A stretch of DNA of 64,000 bases from Magnolia sinica (GCF_029962835.1 NC_080575.1:42508336-42572335), one strand, 5' to 3'; counted from the stretch's first letter, positions 23,026-35,189 are shown. The notes: a model not told the origin generated them from the letters alone. Translations and numbers: made by a program.

Positions 23026-23827
23026 TGTTATGGGAAAAACGGACTGACCTGTAGAGGTAAGTCAGGTCAAGACCTGGCACGCCCTGATGCTCATTAGAGG
23101 ATGAGAAACCCGATTGCCTGATTAAGGAGGAGGGTCGGCCTGAAGGTCAGCATGACCTAGGTCGTCCTGAAGGTTGGCATGACCAAGAATGGACTCTCCA
23201 AGGGACAACATGAAGAGGCTATCAAGACTCATGAAGAAGTTAAAGGCTATGGAAATTAGACATCACAAAGATGTTCTACAAAGATGTTCTTCCTAATTGA
23301 AAGGATAGGTCGACAGGCGATGATGAACTTATTCGACTTTATGCGCTGTTACCTCTATCTTCTGACCTCATCCGAAGGTCGGATAGATCCACCTTGATTC
23401 TCGACTAGCATCCGACCTTATTTGTGTATGTAGTCTGACCTTATCCAAGGGAGCAGTCCGAAGTTCTCTCCAAGGATTGTGGAGGCTAATCCACGATTAG
23501 CTCAGGATCCCAAGATATTCGCTGAGGATCTCAGGAGAATCCCTATGCATCATGAATCCTAATTCATCTACAAAATACACCTACTAAACTGGGAGGATCC
23601 CTCTATGTTACTATCCCTCCTTAACTATAAATAGGGAGATCTCCAATGGTGAAAGGCATACACACACACACGCGCACACCATCTCTACCCTTAAACCACT
23701 TCTACTAGACCTAGATTCCTGACTTTGGCATTAGAGGGTCCCTTGCTCTAGCCAGGGTCCCCTTTGTCTTCTTATTGTACAGGTATTTGAAGGTCTAAAA
23801 AGGGTGGACCAAATTTTTTCATCAACA
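23026..23827 (+). repeat. TE-A 5' LTR
   Basis: 802 bp from TGTTATGGG to CATCAACA. Contains a TATA box (AACTATAAATAGGG, about 23623-23635) followed by a (CA)n run at about 23660-23680. Collinear with 42218-43002 but with many substitutions and a different number of short 'ggtcgacatgacc'-type repeats near 23130-23190. Confidence 0.9.
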
Positions 23828-23830
23828 GTT

Positions 23831-23847
23831 TGGCACCGCCTATGGGA
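23831..23847 (+). other. TE-A primer binding site
   Basis: TGGCACCGCCTATGGGA begins 3 bases after the LTR end. TE-D has the related TGGCGTCGTCTGTGGG at the same place (minus strand, 63929-63944), so both belong to one primer class. The tRNA cannot be named with certainty. Confidence 0.7.
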
Positions 23848-23886
23848 ACTGACATCGAAAGCCATTCTCACTGTATCATAAGTTCA

Positions 23887-25290
23887 ATGATGGCGAAAGG
23901 GAAGAAGAAAGCCCAGGCCTCCTCCATTGTGCTCGATCTCGCACCACCAGAGCAGCCTGACAATCATTGGTATTCCACTTCCCAACTACAAGTTGACTCC
24001 GCTCTTACGATATAAGTGCAATGATTCCGCAATAGGGGAGGACTATTGGACTCCCTCGAACAACATGTCAAAGTGTTGAACAGCAATATGAAATCCATGA
24101 GGCAGCTACTGGATCAGCTACAGCCCCAGCCCATACAAGGAGTCGGGCAGGCAGCAGAGCAAGTGGTCTAAGACCCCTCTCAGCCCTCTGATGCACCTAC
24201 TGCCTCCCACACAAGCCAACAACTTGGATTAGTAAGGTTGGTGCCTTCTCATATCTCGAGCATTGTAGCCCTGCCCGCCTCCAAACTCCATCATGAGCTG
24301 GACAGAAAGAGGCGTGATCAGGTTCCCGAGGTCGCTGTTGAGGCAATGGCTGAAAGCAGCAAACCATGGGAAGCTGAGCTGAAGGACCTATGTGGCCAGA
24401 TCGGCAACATACGACAGGCCTACCGTGCAAATACTCTAACCCCAGTGGAAGCAATACTAGAGGAAATCGAGCCTCCATTTACCACTGACATCATGCAGGC
24501 GCAGCTGTTGCCAAGGTTCCAAATGCCATAAATCTCTCAATTTTCCAGAACTACCGACCCATCCGAGTGTTTGGAATCGTTCAGGGTTTAGATGGAGCTC
24601 CATAACGCATCTACTACTGTCATGTGCCACGCGTTTCCACTGACCTTGATAGGAGCAGCTCGGAAGTGGTTCAAACAGTTGAAACCATAGTCAATTAGTT
24701 TTTTCTCCCAGTTCGGTAAAGTTTTCATCACTAACTTTATCGGCAGGAAGGAAAGACTTAAATTTGCCTCTCACCTCCTTCATATCATTCAAAGGGAAGG
24801 CGAGCTATTATAGGGCTACATCAAGCGTCTTAACGTTGAGGCGATGCAAGTACGGGCACACTCTGAAGAAATTACTCTGACCGTGATAATGGGAGGGCTG
24901 AAAGACGGGAGGTTCCTCTTCTCACTAGATAAAAACCCCCCGACGACGATGGCCAACCTTCTGAATAGAGCACAAAAGTATTTAAATGCTGAGGAAGCTT
25001 CCAGCCTATGAAAGGCCGCCCAAAACAAAGGAACAACGGCCAAGGACCGATGACCTAAGGAAGAGCTCAGCTCAACAAGCGAAGGCAAAAGGAGGAAGGA
25101 CGACCAACCGCAAGGAACTCAGCGTCAGAACTAGCGGCCTGACAGCAGGTTAGGCACGTACACTCCCCTCAACAGGATGCCTGAGCAAGTCTTTATGGAA
25201 GTCTAAGACAAGCGTATTGTCAAATGGCCAAGCAAGATGAAGTCTGGTGTTGACAAATGAGATAAGCGAAAATATTATCATTTTCACTTA
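23887..25290 (+). pseudogene. gag: TE-A gag
   Basis: Begins MMAKGKKKAQASSIVLDLAP. Further on it reads 'IEPPFTTDIMQAQLLPRFQM' (24470-24530), 'TDPSECLESF', 'TVMCHAFPLTLIGAARKWFK', 'ITLTVIMGGLKDGRFLFSL' and 'LLNRAQKYLNAEE', the Tat gag pattern (compare TE-D 62500-63300). A knuckle-like '[20 protein letters not shown]' lies near 25270-25330, with Tyr where the last Cys should be. At least eight stops interrupt it. Confidence 0.85.
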
Positions 25291-25559
25291 GACCAGGACC
25301 ACTCGACAAGTGACTATTTCAACCTTAAGGAAGAAATCGAAGCGAACATCCGCAACGGGTATCTTCGAGAATATGTTAACAAAAGAGGAGATTAAGTTGA
25401 TTCAAAGAATGAACATCCCATTAATAATGAACCAACCGGAGAAATTCACACTATCTTCTGTGGACCAGCCGGTGGAAGGGACTCGAACCAAGCTTGGAGG
25501 GATTACACAAGGAATACCAGCCACTCCAGCTCGGAGCATCAGATCCTTGCCACCAAAAG

Positions 25560-26185
25560 ACCCCTGAAAGAGAAAAAAGTAATATCTTGCAGTCTGACCT
25601 TTACCGAAGTGGACGCCCGAGGAGTTCACCATCCCCATGACGATGCACTTGTGGTTATGATGACCATAGCTAACCGTAAAGTGTTTCGAATCCTGGTGGA
25701 CACTGGAAGCTTGGCTGACATCCTCTTCGCAAATGCATTTGACAAGATGGGAGTTGGACGGTCTCGACTCTGAGCCGTTAAAACTCCCCTGCTCGGATTT
25801 ACGGGAGATAGTCACACCGAAAGGTTCGATTCAGCTCCCACTCACTGCTGGAGATGGGCAGAACCAAGTAACCACCATGATTGACTTCTTAGTAGTAGAC
25901 TGCTCGTCCATTTATAATGCAATTCTCAGCTGACCTTCCCCTCAACTCTCTATGAGCCGTAGTCTTGACATATCACCTCGCCATGAAGTTCCCAACTGAG
26001 TATGGTGCTAGATTGGTCAAGGGGGACCAATATGAAGCTCAACAATGCTACACCATGGCACTGAAAGCTCGGCATCAAACAATGACGATCACCTCCCTCG
26101 ATCTCCAAGAAGATTCAAGTGAAAGGGGATGCCCCATGGAAAACCTCTTACTCATCCCCCTCGACAGTTCGGACCCTACCTGAAC
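25560..26185 (+). pseudogene. pol: TE-A protease
   Basis: 'RKVFRILVDTGSLADILFAN' (about 25675-25735) carries the DTGS active-site motif of retroviral-type aspartic proteases. Frameshifts follow; 'DFLVVDCSSIYNAILS' (about 25884-25931) and 'VVLTYHLAMKFPTEYGA' belong to the distal protease. TE-D has the same blocks (VDFLVVNVPSVHNVILGRPS). Confidence 0.85.
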
Positions 26186-26249
26186 AGTTCAGATCGGGTC
26201 GTCCCTGGTGGCTCCATTACAAGAAAAATTGTGAACCTCCTTCGATAAT

Positions 26250-27500
26250 ACACTGATGTATTCGCATGGTCTCATTAGGATATGCCTGACATCAACCTGA
26301 AGGTCATCGTCCACAGGTTGAACGTCGATCCCGACCACCGACCAATCCAACAGAAACGTAGGCCGCTCGATCCTGAATGATACGCCATAATTAGAGAAGA
26401 CATCGAAAAGCTCCTCTAAGCTGGGTACATGTGGGCCTGTTTTGATTAACCAACCTGAACAAAGCCTGCCCCAAAGATAGTTTCCCTCTCCCTAGAATCG
26501 ACTAGCTCATCGATAGCATAGTAGGACATGAACTACTGAGCTTCATGGATGCCTATTCAGGCTATAACCAAATTGCGATGCACTTATATGACAAGTAGAA
26601 GACGACTTTCATCACCGACAAAGGCCTATATTGTTATAGAGTCATGTTTTCGGGTTGAAGAATGCCTGAGCCACATATCAAAGACTCGTCAACAAGATGT
26701 TCGCCCGCTAGATCGGGCGATCGATGGAGGTCTATGTAGATGACATGCTCATTAAGAGCATTAAGGTTATAGATCATGTATTCAATCTCGAAGAGATATT
26801 TGTAATGCTTAGAGAATACCAGATGAAACTGAATTCGAGCATGTGTACCTTCAGAGTTAGTTCTGGAAAATTCTTCGAATTCCTAGTCAGTCAAAGAGGA
26901 ATCGAAGCAAACCTCGATAAAATCTAGGCTCTAGTCGATATGAGCTTGCCAAAGACAACAAAAGAATTCTAGCTCTTTACAGGACGAATTGTTGCACTGA
27001 ACATTTTGTGTCTCGAGCTATAGAGAAGTGTCTTTCTTTTTTTCAGGCAATTAAAAGGGAAACCAAAGGTGGAATGGTCAGAAGAATGCGAGCTTTCTCT
27101 TTAGCAACTCAAGCAATATCTGGGGTCGTTGCCGTTGCTCTTAAAGCTCGAGCAAGGAGAACCGTTGTTGCTGCACTGGGCGGTCTCAACTGTGGCAGTT
27201 GGTTTGACCTTGATAAGGGAACATGAAGGGAAACAGCTCCTGTATATTACGTCAGTAAGGCCCTAGTCTCCGCCGAGACCAGGTATCTAAACATGGAGAA
27301 ACTGGTGCTGGCCATAGTCATTTCATCTCGACGTTTACGACCATACTTTCAAGTCCATGCCATCATCATTCTGACTAATCAACCTCTCCGCCAAGTGCTA
27401 CAGAAGCCTGAAGCCTCGGAGAGGGTGATAAAATGGGCAATCAAGCTCAACAAGTTCGACATCAAGTACTGGCCTCGAACAACAATCGAAGGCTAAGCAG
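26250..27500 (+). pseudogene. pol: TE-A reverse transcriptase and RNase H
   Basis: The RT catalytic box reads MEVYVDDMLIKS (YVDD encoded at 26733-26744), followed by 'VMLREYQMKLNSSMCTFRV' and 'SGKFFEFLVSQRGIEANLDK'. RNase H follows in pieces: 'HEGKQLLYITS', 'LETRYLNMEKLVLAIVISSR' region, 'RLRPYFQVHAIIILTNQPLR' (27320-27400) and 'WAIKLNKFDIKYWPRTTIEG' (27430-27490). The YVDD is intact, but the N-terminal RT (fingers) is full of stops. Confidence 0.87.
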
Positions 27501-28090
27501 TGGCAGACTTTATTGCCAAACTCATTCTTGGGCACACTTAAGGATCCGACTCGAGCATTCAGCCCGAGCTAAAATCCGATCCGAGCATTCAACCCGAGCT
27601 AAAATCCGGTCCTAGCATTTCGCCCAAGCCGACCTTGGTCGAGTCCGACCAATCGACATGGACATTGTATGTCGATGGCTCATCCAATTCTAAACCCAGC
27701 AGGGCCGGTATAGTTTTGAAAATTCCAGATCACACATACGTGCAATATGCCTTAAGATTTGGATTCTAAGCATCTAACAACCACAGAGTATGAACCGCTA
27801 CTAGACAGACTTAGGTTGGCAGCGGCCATGGGAGCCGAACATCTTGAAGTTTACAGTGACTCATAGCTCGTTGTTAATCAGATAACCAACGAGTATCAGG
27901 CCAAAAATGAACGCAAGAAAGCCTATCTATTAAAATCCAGAGAAATGATCTGTAGGTTCCAAAAATGCAACGTTGGCCTAATTCCTTGAGCAGAAAATCT
28001 AAAGCAGACATTTTAGCAAAGTTGGCTACTGTGGTTGAAGATGATATTCCAAGGTCGATCCCAATTAAATTCCTTACCTAACCAAGCGTC
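27500..28090 (+). pseudogene. TE-A second, archaeal-type RNase H (Tat hallmark)
   Basis: 'WTLYVDGSSNSKPSRAGIVL' (about 27658-27717) has the YVDGSSN motif of archaeal/bacterial-type RNase HI. The domain ends with 'KADILAKLATVVEDDIPRSI' (about 28000-28062) after several stops. A second RNase H behind the usual one is a trait of Tat elements. A short tandem repeat precedes it, 'GSDSSIQPELKSDPSIQPEL' (27545-27610). Confidence 0.82.
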
Positions 28091-28179
28091 AACGAACCTG
28101 ACCTAGCTATAGTCCTTTAGATAAAATCATGGCTGACCTAGATGGATCCGATCGTTGACGTCCTCAAGGAGGACAAGCT

Positions 28180-29022
28180 GCCTTAAGATCGCTTGGAAGC
28201 ATGTAGACTACAAACTAGGGTAGCTAGCTACTCCATATTTGGAGATATCTTATATAAAAAGGGATTCTACCTCCCCTATCTTAGATGCCTCCGATCCAAG
28301 AAAGCCAAGCACATCTTGAAAGAAATTAAAGAAGGCATTTGTGGGAATCACTCTGGCGGCCGAGCCTTAGCTCACAAGGTCATTTGACAGGGGTACTACT
28401 AGCTGACTATCTAGGCAGATGCTCAGCAATATGCCCGAAAATGTGACAAATGCCAACGCTTCGTGGCTATACCTTGGCAACCACCTTAATAGCTGACCCC
28501 TATGACCGGACCATGGTCGTTCGTCCAATGGGGAATTGACATCATCGGCCCCCTGCCGACCAAAAAAGGACAGACCAAGTTCGTAGTGGTCGTGGTTGAT
28601 TATTTTACTAAATGGATTGAGGTCGAGCCCCTGGCAAAGATTACCGAGCAAAAAAATCATGGATTTCATTTGGAAGAACATCATGTGTAGGTCTGGGATC
28701 CCTCAAGCGATCATTTCCAAATAATGGAAAGTAATTCGAAAATAAACAGTTCCTAGATATGTGCAAGGACCTTGGAATCTCGAATGTTTATTTGCCGCCG
28801 TGGCATCTACAAGCCAACAAATAGGTCAAGGTGGTCAACAAAATCATTAAAAACCATCTTCGGAAGAAGCACGAGAAAGCCAAAGGATCATGTGCTGAAG
28901 AGCTCCCCCACGTACTCTGGGCATACCGAACTACTGCTCGAACAGCCACTGGGGAGACTCCCTTTTCCTTGGCCTTCAGTGCCAAAGCTGTTACCCCAGT
29001 CAAAATTGGACTTTTGACTACT
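28180..29022 (+). pseudogene. pol: TE-A integrase, zinc and core part, cut by TE-B
   Basis: 'CLRSKKAKHILKEIKEGICG' and 'ARKCDKCQRFVAIP' (28290-28475) form the HHCC zinc domain. 'WGIDIIGPLPTKKGQTKFVV' and 'VVDYFTKWIEVEPLAKIT' (28530-28650) start the catalytic core. The end 'ELPHVLWAYRTTARTATGET' and 'VKIGLLTTRT' (28900-29027) runs into the TE-B LTR. The frame picks up exactly at 38725 beyond the second CGGAC. Confidence 0.88.
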
Positions 29023-29027
29023 CGGAC

Positions 29028-30348
29028 TGTTGAGGGTCAAATATTGTATATTATCCCCCGTTTATATCTTGGTTTTATGAACATGATAATGTTTAATGTT
29101 CTATTTTACTCATGTTTGTGTTGCAAGGTGAATGTAAGAGCTTGGATTGAAAAGGGTGCTAACAGCTTAGATTTGATGCTCAAGAATCACTAAGGCAAGG
29201 GATGGATCTTAGGAGACCATGATTGAAGAATTCACATACCAAAGATCTAAGAAAACCAAGTGAGGAATGAAGAGAGTCAAATATTTGAAGTGAAGAAAAT
29301 GAATCCGGAAATTGTCCTAAAAATGAACATATTAATGAAATTGTCTTGAAGAAGCATATTCTGAAACTCTAGTTCATTCTGTTAAATTGCGCGGAGTGAA
29401 GTCTATTTTAAAAAATTGCATAAATTTGAGGTGACTTCTAGAGTTTTCCAACTAGGTGCGAAAGTTGGAGTGCCACAACTATAAATAGGACTCCCTAGGA
29501 TGTTCTTAGGCATCTTCTAGGGTTTGAGGAGTGGAGCAAAAGCGTAGAGAAGCCGTCGCCAAGAGTTTTTCTTCCTTTTCCTTAGTTATTTTTATGCTTT
29601 TCTTAAGAGATTTTAGTTCAATCATGTCTATGGTTGGTTAAACCTCTTAGCTATGGCTAAGAGGTGAGCTTGTAGCGTAATGGGATGTTCCTATTGCTTT
29701 GATTCATGTTTATGTTGAACTCTCTTTGATTCTAGTTTGGTTATAAGGAATACTTTCAGTTTTTAATGGTTTGTTGTGACTCAAATTTACAATACATCTC
29801 GATAGCTTTGAGTATGTTCTTTTCATGTATTGAGATTGTGAAATTAGGAAATCTTGTTGTTCACCATCGTCCCTTGGACATGGTTGGATGATGGAATCCT
29901 TCCTAACTTTCACAATTCTCTTATGATTGGTTGTGGGATTGGTAAATCCTGTTGTTTGCCTTGTATCCTGGGCATGGTTTTGTGATGGTTCTCACACCTC
30001 TCATCTATTGAGAATTAGGTCAAAGGAAGTTCAGATTTGGTCTTACTGAGATATCTTCCAATTGGATAAGATGAGACTCCGATTTCAGTTGTGTCCTTGA
30101 ATCAAGCATAGATCTCCCTGATCTCTACAAGTGGATCCTTGGAAACCCTAGTTTTCACCTTTAAATTCTTAGTTTTAAGTACTGAATTCACAATTACTCT
30201 CTCAATCACTTCAGAATTAGTTTTACATCTTCTTCTAGTTCTACTTCTAGTTAATTTCAGAAACGCACATGATCAGTCCCCGTGGATTCAACCTCGGTCT
30301 TACTAAGATTATTACTACATCGCGACCCTACACTTGGGGTTATGAATA
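29028..30348 (+). repeat. TE-B 5' LTR
   Basis: 1,321 bp, from TGTTGAGGGT to TTATGAATA (the 3' LTR ends TTGTGAACA, so the usual CA end has mutated here). TATA box CTATAAATAGG at 29479-29489. In the first 170 or so aligned bases I count about 12 differences from the 3' LTR, mostly transitions. Confidence 0.92.
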
Positions 30349-30354
30349 AGTTTT

Positions 30355-30372
30355 TGACGCCGTTGCTAAGGA
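30355..30372 (+). other. TE-B primer binding site
   Basis: TGACGCCGTTGCTAAGGA, 6 bases after the LTR. It matches TGGCGCCGTTGCCGGGGA (complement of the plant tRNA-Asp 3' end) except for four C-to-T or G-to-A changes. Confidence 0.8.
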
Positions 30373-30439
30373 CTAACGGTTGTGTTTTTCTAAGATTAAC
30401 TAGTTTTCGAATTAGTTTAAGATTAGGGTTTTTCTACTT

Positions 30440-30995
30440 TCTATTTTTAAGTTAGCGTTATTTTCGAATTTGTTTTTAGAAACTAACTTATCTTTTTATT
30501 TCTAGGTTTAGAAACTTTCCTTTTTCGTTTTTAGAAACTTTCCTTTTTCATTTTTAGAAACTAGGCTAGTTTTTTAGAAACTTTCCTAATTTGTTTTTAG
30601 AAACTTTCCTTTATCATTTTTAGAAACTAGGTTGCTTTTTTAGAAACTTTCCTAATTTGTTTTTAGAAACTTTTCTTTTTCGTTTTTAAAAACTAGGTTG
30701 CTTTTTTAGAAACTTTCCTAATTTGATTTTAGAAACTTTCCTTTTTCATTTTTAGAAACTAGGTTGCTGTTTTTAGAAACTTTCCTTTTTCGTTTTTAGA
30801 AATTACGTTGCTTTTTTAGAAGCTTTCCTAATTTGTTTTTAGAAACTTTCCTTTTTTGGTTTTAGAAACTAGGTTGTTTTTTTTTAAAGAAACTTTTCTT
30901 TTTTAGTTTTAGACACTAACTCATCTTTCTATTTTTATTTTTAGAAACTTTCTTATTTCTTTTTTAAAAACTAATTCACTTTCCTTTTTCTTTTG
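30440..30995 (+). repeat. tandem repeats in the TE-B leader
   Basis: More than 500 bases built from the phrase 'TTTTTAGAAACTTTCCT', alternating with 'TTTTTAGAAACTAGGTTGC'. Larger units of roughly 65-70 bases recur four to five times with minor changes. The array lies between the primer site and gag, where packaging and dimerisation signals usually lie. It has no coding potential. Confidence 0.85.
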
Positions 30996-31084
30996 CAGGA
31001 TCCTAACATAGTAACTTCTAATTTGGTAACTTCTTTCTAATTCTCTCTCTTTCTATTTCTAGATTTCTATTTCCCACCGAAGTT

Positions 31085-32040
31085 ATGGCTGCAAATCAAT
31101 TGGCTAATCAACCTCCAAATCCACCCCAACCTAGGGTGGAGGAAATCCAGGATGAGAACGAGGTGCATCGAGCACCCCCCCCTCGTACTTTACAAGACTA
31201 TTTACAACCGGTGGGGGTGAGCACCCCTTCCTGTATGGTTTTTCCAGAAAATACAGGAAACATAGACATCAAGCTAGGAGTGATCCAACTCCTTCCAAAG
31301 TTCCTTGGGCTTGAACATGAAAATCCACTTTATACTTTCCTAATGTGTCTGAGGATACAATCTGGCTGAAACTCTTCCCTTTCTCATTGAAAGAAAAGGC
31401 TAAGACGTAGCATGATCTATTGGTAGATGGAATGACATGGCAAGGGAGTTCACAAAGAAATTCTTCCCATATCATAAAACGACCACCATCAGAAAGTTGA
31501 TCATGAACTTCGCCCAAAGGGAAGATGAAACATTCTTCTAATGTTGGGAGCGGTTCAAGGATCTTGTCAGTTCATGCCCACAACACAGTTTTGAAACGTG
31601 ACACATAACAAATTTCTTCCATGGACTAACATCTTCCATGCACCAATTTGTCGAGACAATGTATAATGGGGAATTCCTAAGTAAAGATGTTGATGAAGTG
31701 TGGGATTACTTTGCTAAACTTGCTGAAAGCGCACAATCATGGGACATCTCCCCAAGAACGAGCATCAAAGGAAAGAGGTGGAATATATCTTTTAAAAGAG
31801 GAAGATGATATCAACGCAAAAGTGGTCAGTCTCATAAGGAAACTCGAGGTCATTGAACTCAGGAAGGATAAGGATAAGGTAGTTGTCTGCGGTATTTGTG
31901 CTTGTAACATTCATACAACTGAAAATTACCTAACAATACCTGCATTTCAAGAAATATTGAATGAGCAATCAAATGTCGTAAACAACTACCAAAGGCCTTT
32001 CAAGGGACTCACTATGAACACATACAACTGTAGCTGAAGA
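31085..32040 (+). pseudogene. gag: TE-B gag
   Basis: Starts MAANQLANQPPNPPQPRVEE. Then 'IDIKLGVIQLLPKFLGLEHE' (31263-31322) matches the plant gypsy gag signature. After frameshifts comes 'FAKLAESAQSWDISPRTSIK' (about 31708-31770) and a knuckle 'CGICACNIHTTENY' (31888-31929), whose last Cys is Tyr. The tail 'NEQSNVVNNYQRPFKG' is typical of Athila gag. Several frame breaks. Confidence 0.87.
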
Positions 32041-32739
32041 AATCATCCGAATTTCTGTTGGAGAAATGGACAATCTATTACACCTAAAGGAATCCCTAAT
32101 CAATTCTTAAATCAAGGGAAACCTCAAGAGGAATTGGTTCAAAATCCTCAAGAGCTCATCCAGCACTCTTCAAGGCTTACAAGAACTCACAAAGCCTATA
32201 CAAAAGATAAACTCATGCGTTACGGTTATGGAGAAAGGGATGCTTCCAGCCCAACCTATCCCCAATCCTAAACCGTAATACGGAGTTAGTGAACCAAGCT
32301 CTTCAAATTCAATGGAGCAAGCTAAGTCTATCACCACTCTTAGGAGTGGGACAAATCTATTCCGGTAAGGGCTGAAAAGTTTAAGGACCCGGATGTAGAT
32401 GAGAATGATAGACCAAGCGATGCTCCACATGAGGTAGAACCGAAACTTCAAAGCAAACTAGTTACTCCATTACCCCAACGGTTGATTGCATCAAAACCTC
32501 TTTCTAACTCTCAGGACATCCTATAGGTACTAAAACAAGTGAAGGTTAACATTCCTCTACTGGATGCCATAAAACAAATACCTTCATATACCAAATTTTT
32601 GAAAGACTTATGTACAACCAAAAGACGGCAACACATCCAAAAGAAAATATTTTTGACTAAGAAAGTGAGTGTGATCCTAAAGCAAGATGTGCCATAGAAA
32701 TACAAAGATCCCGGTAGCGTAACCATTGCTTGCATAATT

Positions 32740-33340
32740 GAGAGTTATCGGATTAGGAATGCACTTCTTGACTTAGGAGCAAGTGTAAATTTGATCCCTT
32801 ATTCGGTCTACAAACGACTAGGTCTGGGTGAATTAAAACCCACCTGGACTACGTTACAACTTGCCGATCGCTCAGTTCGTGTATCGAGAGGGATAATTGA
32901 GGATGTGTTGGTTCAAGTTGATAAATTCTATTACCCAGTAGATTTTATCGTCCTGGATACTTAACCCATAGTGGACATGAGTACTCAAATTCCCATCATC
33001 CTTAGTGCCCATTCCTTGCTACATCAAATGCAATCATTAATTGTAGGAAAGAGTTATGAATTTGTCTTTTGGAAATATGACATTGGAGCTCAATATCTTT
33101 TTCAATATGAGCAGACAGGCAGATGATGATGACGATGCCCATGATATTAACTTGATTGATTCTTTCGTGGAAGATAAAACTCTGATGACCTTATCCTTTG
33201 ACCCTCTAGAGATGTGCTTGGCCCACTCACATGATTTAGATGATGATATGATTAGGGAGACGGGTGTCATGCTTGATACTGTGTCGGTACTTGAAGGTGG
33301 AGGCCACAATTTGAAGAATTACCCCAAACAGATATAGTGC
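32740..33340 (+). pseudogene. pol: TE-B protease and linker
   Basis: 'ALLDLGASVNLIPYSVYKRL' (32761-32820) shows the DLGAS active site used by Athila-type proteases instead of DTGS, followed by 'LADRSVRVSRGIIEDVLVQV' and 'YYPVDFIVLDT'. A frameshift leads to 'LSFGNMTLELNIF' (33058-33100) and an Asp-rich linker (33120-33260). The active-site residues are kept. Confidence 0.87.
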
Positions 33341-33625
33341 CTCTACTGTCTAACCTCAAGGCACCGAAGCTTGACCTAAAACTTTTGCCCTCTGATTTAA
33401 AATATGTCTATATAGGTCAAAATGAGACATACCCGGTGGTGATTTCTTCCCACCTGGAGCAAGAACATGAGAGTATGCTTATCTCTACTCTCATTGAGCA
33501 TAAATGAGCCCTTGGATGGTCGATTGCAAACCTCAAGGGAATTGACCCTTTGATTTGTACTCACTGCATATTTAGAGGATAATGCGAACACCTCCCGGCA
33601 ACCATAATGTAGACTAAATCCAAAT

Positions 33626-34450
33626 ATGAAGGAACTGGTTAAGTCCGAGGTTCTTAAGCTATTAGATGTGGGTATCATATATCCAATATCTGATAGTCAA
33701 TGGGTGAGTCCAACTCAGGTGGTTCCTAAAAAGTCAGGAATCACCATCGTGGCCAATGTCGACAATGAACTCGTGCCAACTAGGATCACTACCGGTTGGA
33801 GAATGTGCATTGACTACAGGAAGTTGAATATTGTCATGAGAAAAGACTACTTTCCTTTGCCCTTCATCGATCAAATTTTGAAAATGCTAGCTGGTCATTC
33901 CTATTACTGTTTCCTTAACGGATATTTAGGCTACAATCAGATCGAGGTAGCCCTTGAAGACCAGGGAAAGATGACATTAGATGTCCTTATGGCACATTTG
34001 CTTACCGAAGGATGCAATTCGGACTATGTAATGCTCCCGCCACTTTTCAGCGATATACGTTGAGTATTTTTTTTGATATGGTGGGGCAATATTTGGAGGT
34101 CTTCATAAATGACTTCTCAATCTTTGGTCCATCCTTCAGCGAATGTTTAAAATTTTTTAAAAATGTGTTGAAGCGATGTGAGGAAAAGAATTTGGTACTT
34201 AATTGGGAGAAGTGTCACTTCATGGTTCGTAAGGGAATTTCTTGGGACATTTCATCTCTTCTAAAGGAATTGAGGTAGATAAGGCTACGATTGATCTTAT
34301 CTCTAACTTACCTCCACCTAAAAACATATGTGACGTGCGATCCTTCTTAGGACATGCCGGATTTTACAGAAGATTTGTAAAGGATTTTAGTCACCTCTCT
34401 CATCCTTTATGCAATCTACTTCAAAAGGTTGTACCATACGAGTAGACTGA
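33626..34450 (+). pseudogene. pol: TE-B reverse transcriptase
   Basis: 'MKELVKSEVLKLLDVGIIYP', 'WRMCIDYRKLN' and 'PLPFIDQIL' are standard RT motifs. 'FLNGYLGYNQIEVALEDQGK' has Asn in place of the first catalytic Asp. After a frameshift (to 34012) comes 'FGLCNAPATFQRY' and 'YLEVFINDFSIFG', where the M/VDD box has become IND (34105-34113). 'SFLGHAGFYRRFVKDFS' (34340-34395) closes the domain. Two of three catalytic aspartates are lost, both explained by G-to-A change. Confidence 0.9.
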
Positions 34451-34529
34451 GCAATGCCAGGAAGTTTTTCCTAAGCTCAAGGGCATGTTAACCACCGCCC
34501 CTATCATGTAGCCACCCGATTGGAGCATC

Positions 34530-34920
34530 CCTTTTGAACTTATGTGTGATGCGTCCGACTATGCTCTTGGGGTGGTATTAGGTCAGAAAAAAGATAAGAG
34601 ACCCTACGTTATACATTATGTAAGTAGAACCTTAAATCCTGCCCAAGTGAATTACACCATTACGGAAAAGGAACTCTTAGCTATATTATTTGCTTTGGAC
34701 AAATTTAGGTCCTACCTAATTGGATCTAAGATCATCATTTACACGGATCATGCGACACTTAAGTATATTCTTTCTAAGAATGATGTTAAGCCCCGCTTGA
34801 TAAGATGGATCCTTCTACCCCCAGGAATTTGATTTAGAAATAAAAGATAAAAATGGAGTAATAAATGTAGTGGCTGACCACCTTTCCTGCCTTGATATCT
34901 CTAATTTCCTTGAGACGACA
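34530..34920 (+). pseudogene. pol: TE-B RNase H
   Basis: '[20 protein letters not shown]' (34530-34590) and '[20 protein letters not shown]' (34650-34710) are RNase H motifs. '[20 protein letters not shown]' and, after a frame change, 'DKNGVINVVADHLSCL' (34848-34895) end the domain. The VADHLS ending is usual in Athila-type elements. Only this one RNase H is present, unlike in TE-A and TE-D. Confidence 0.88.
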
Positions 34921-35189
34921 CATATAAATGACATGTTCCCTGATGAACAATTGTTTAAAGTCTCTCAATCACCTTGGTTCGTGGATATTGCTAATTATCT
35001 TGCCACAGGTTCTACGCTGACACATTGAACTATGCAAGATAAAAAGAAATTCTTTGCCAAGGTATGCAAATTCTTCTGGGATGATCGTATTTATTTAAAT
35101 ATTGCCCAGACCAAATCTTAAGTAGATGTATGCCAGATAATGCACACCAAAGTGTCATCTCCTTCTATTATTCTCAGGCATATGGTGGT

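Noticed and set aside
23830-24015. Gag start at 23830
   Set aside because: This ATG overlaps the primer binding site. The later MMAKGKKK at 23887 is a more plausible start.
30440-30995. Regularly spaced repeats that might suggest a CRISPR array
   Set aside because: Units are AT-rich, degenerate, without unique spacers, and lie in a plant retrotransposon leader. They are ordinary tandem repeats.
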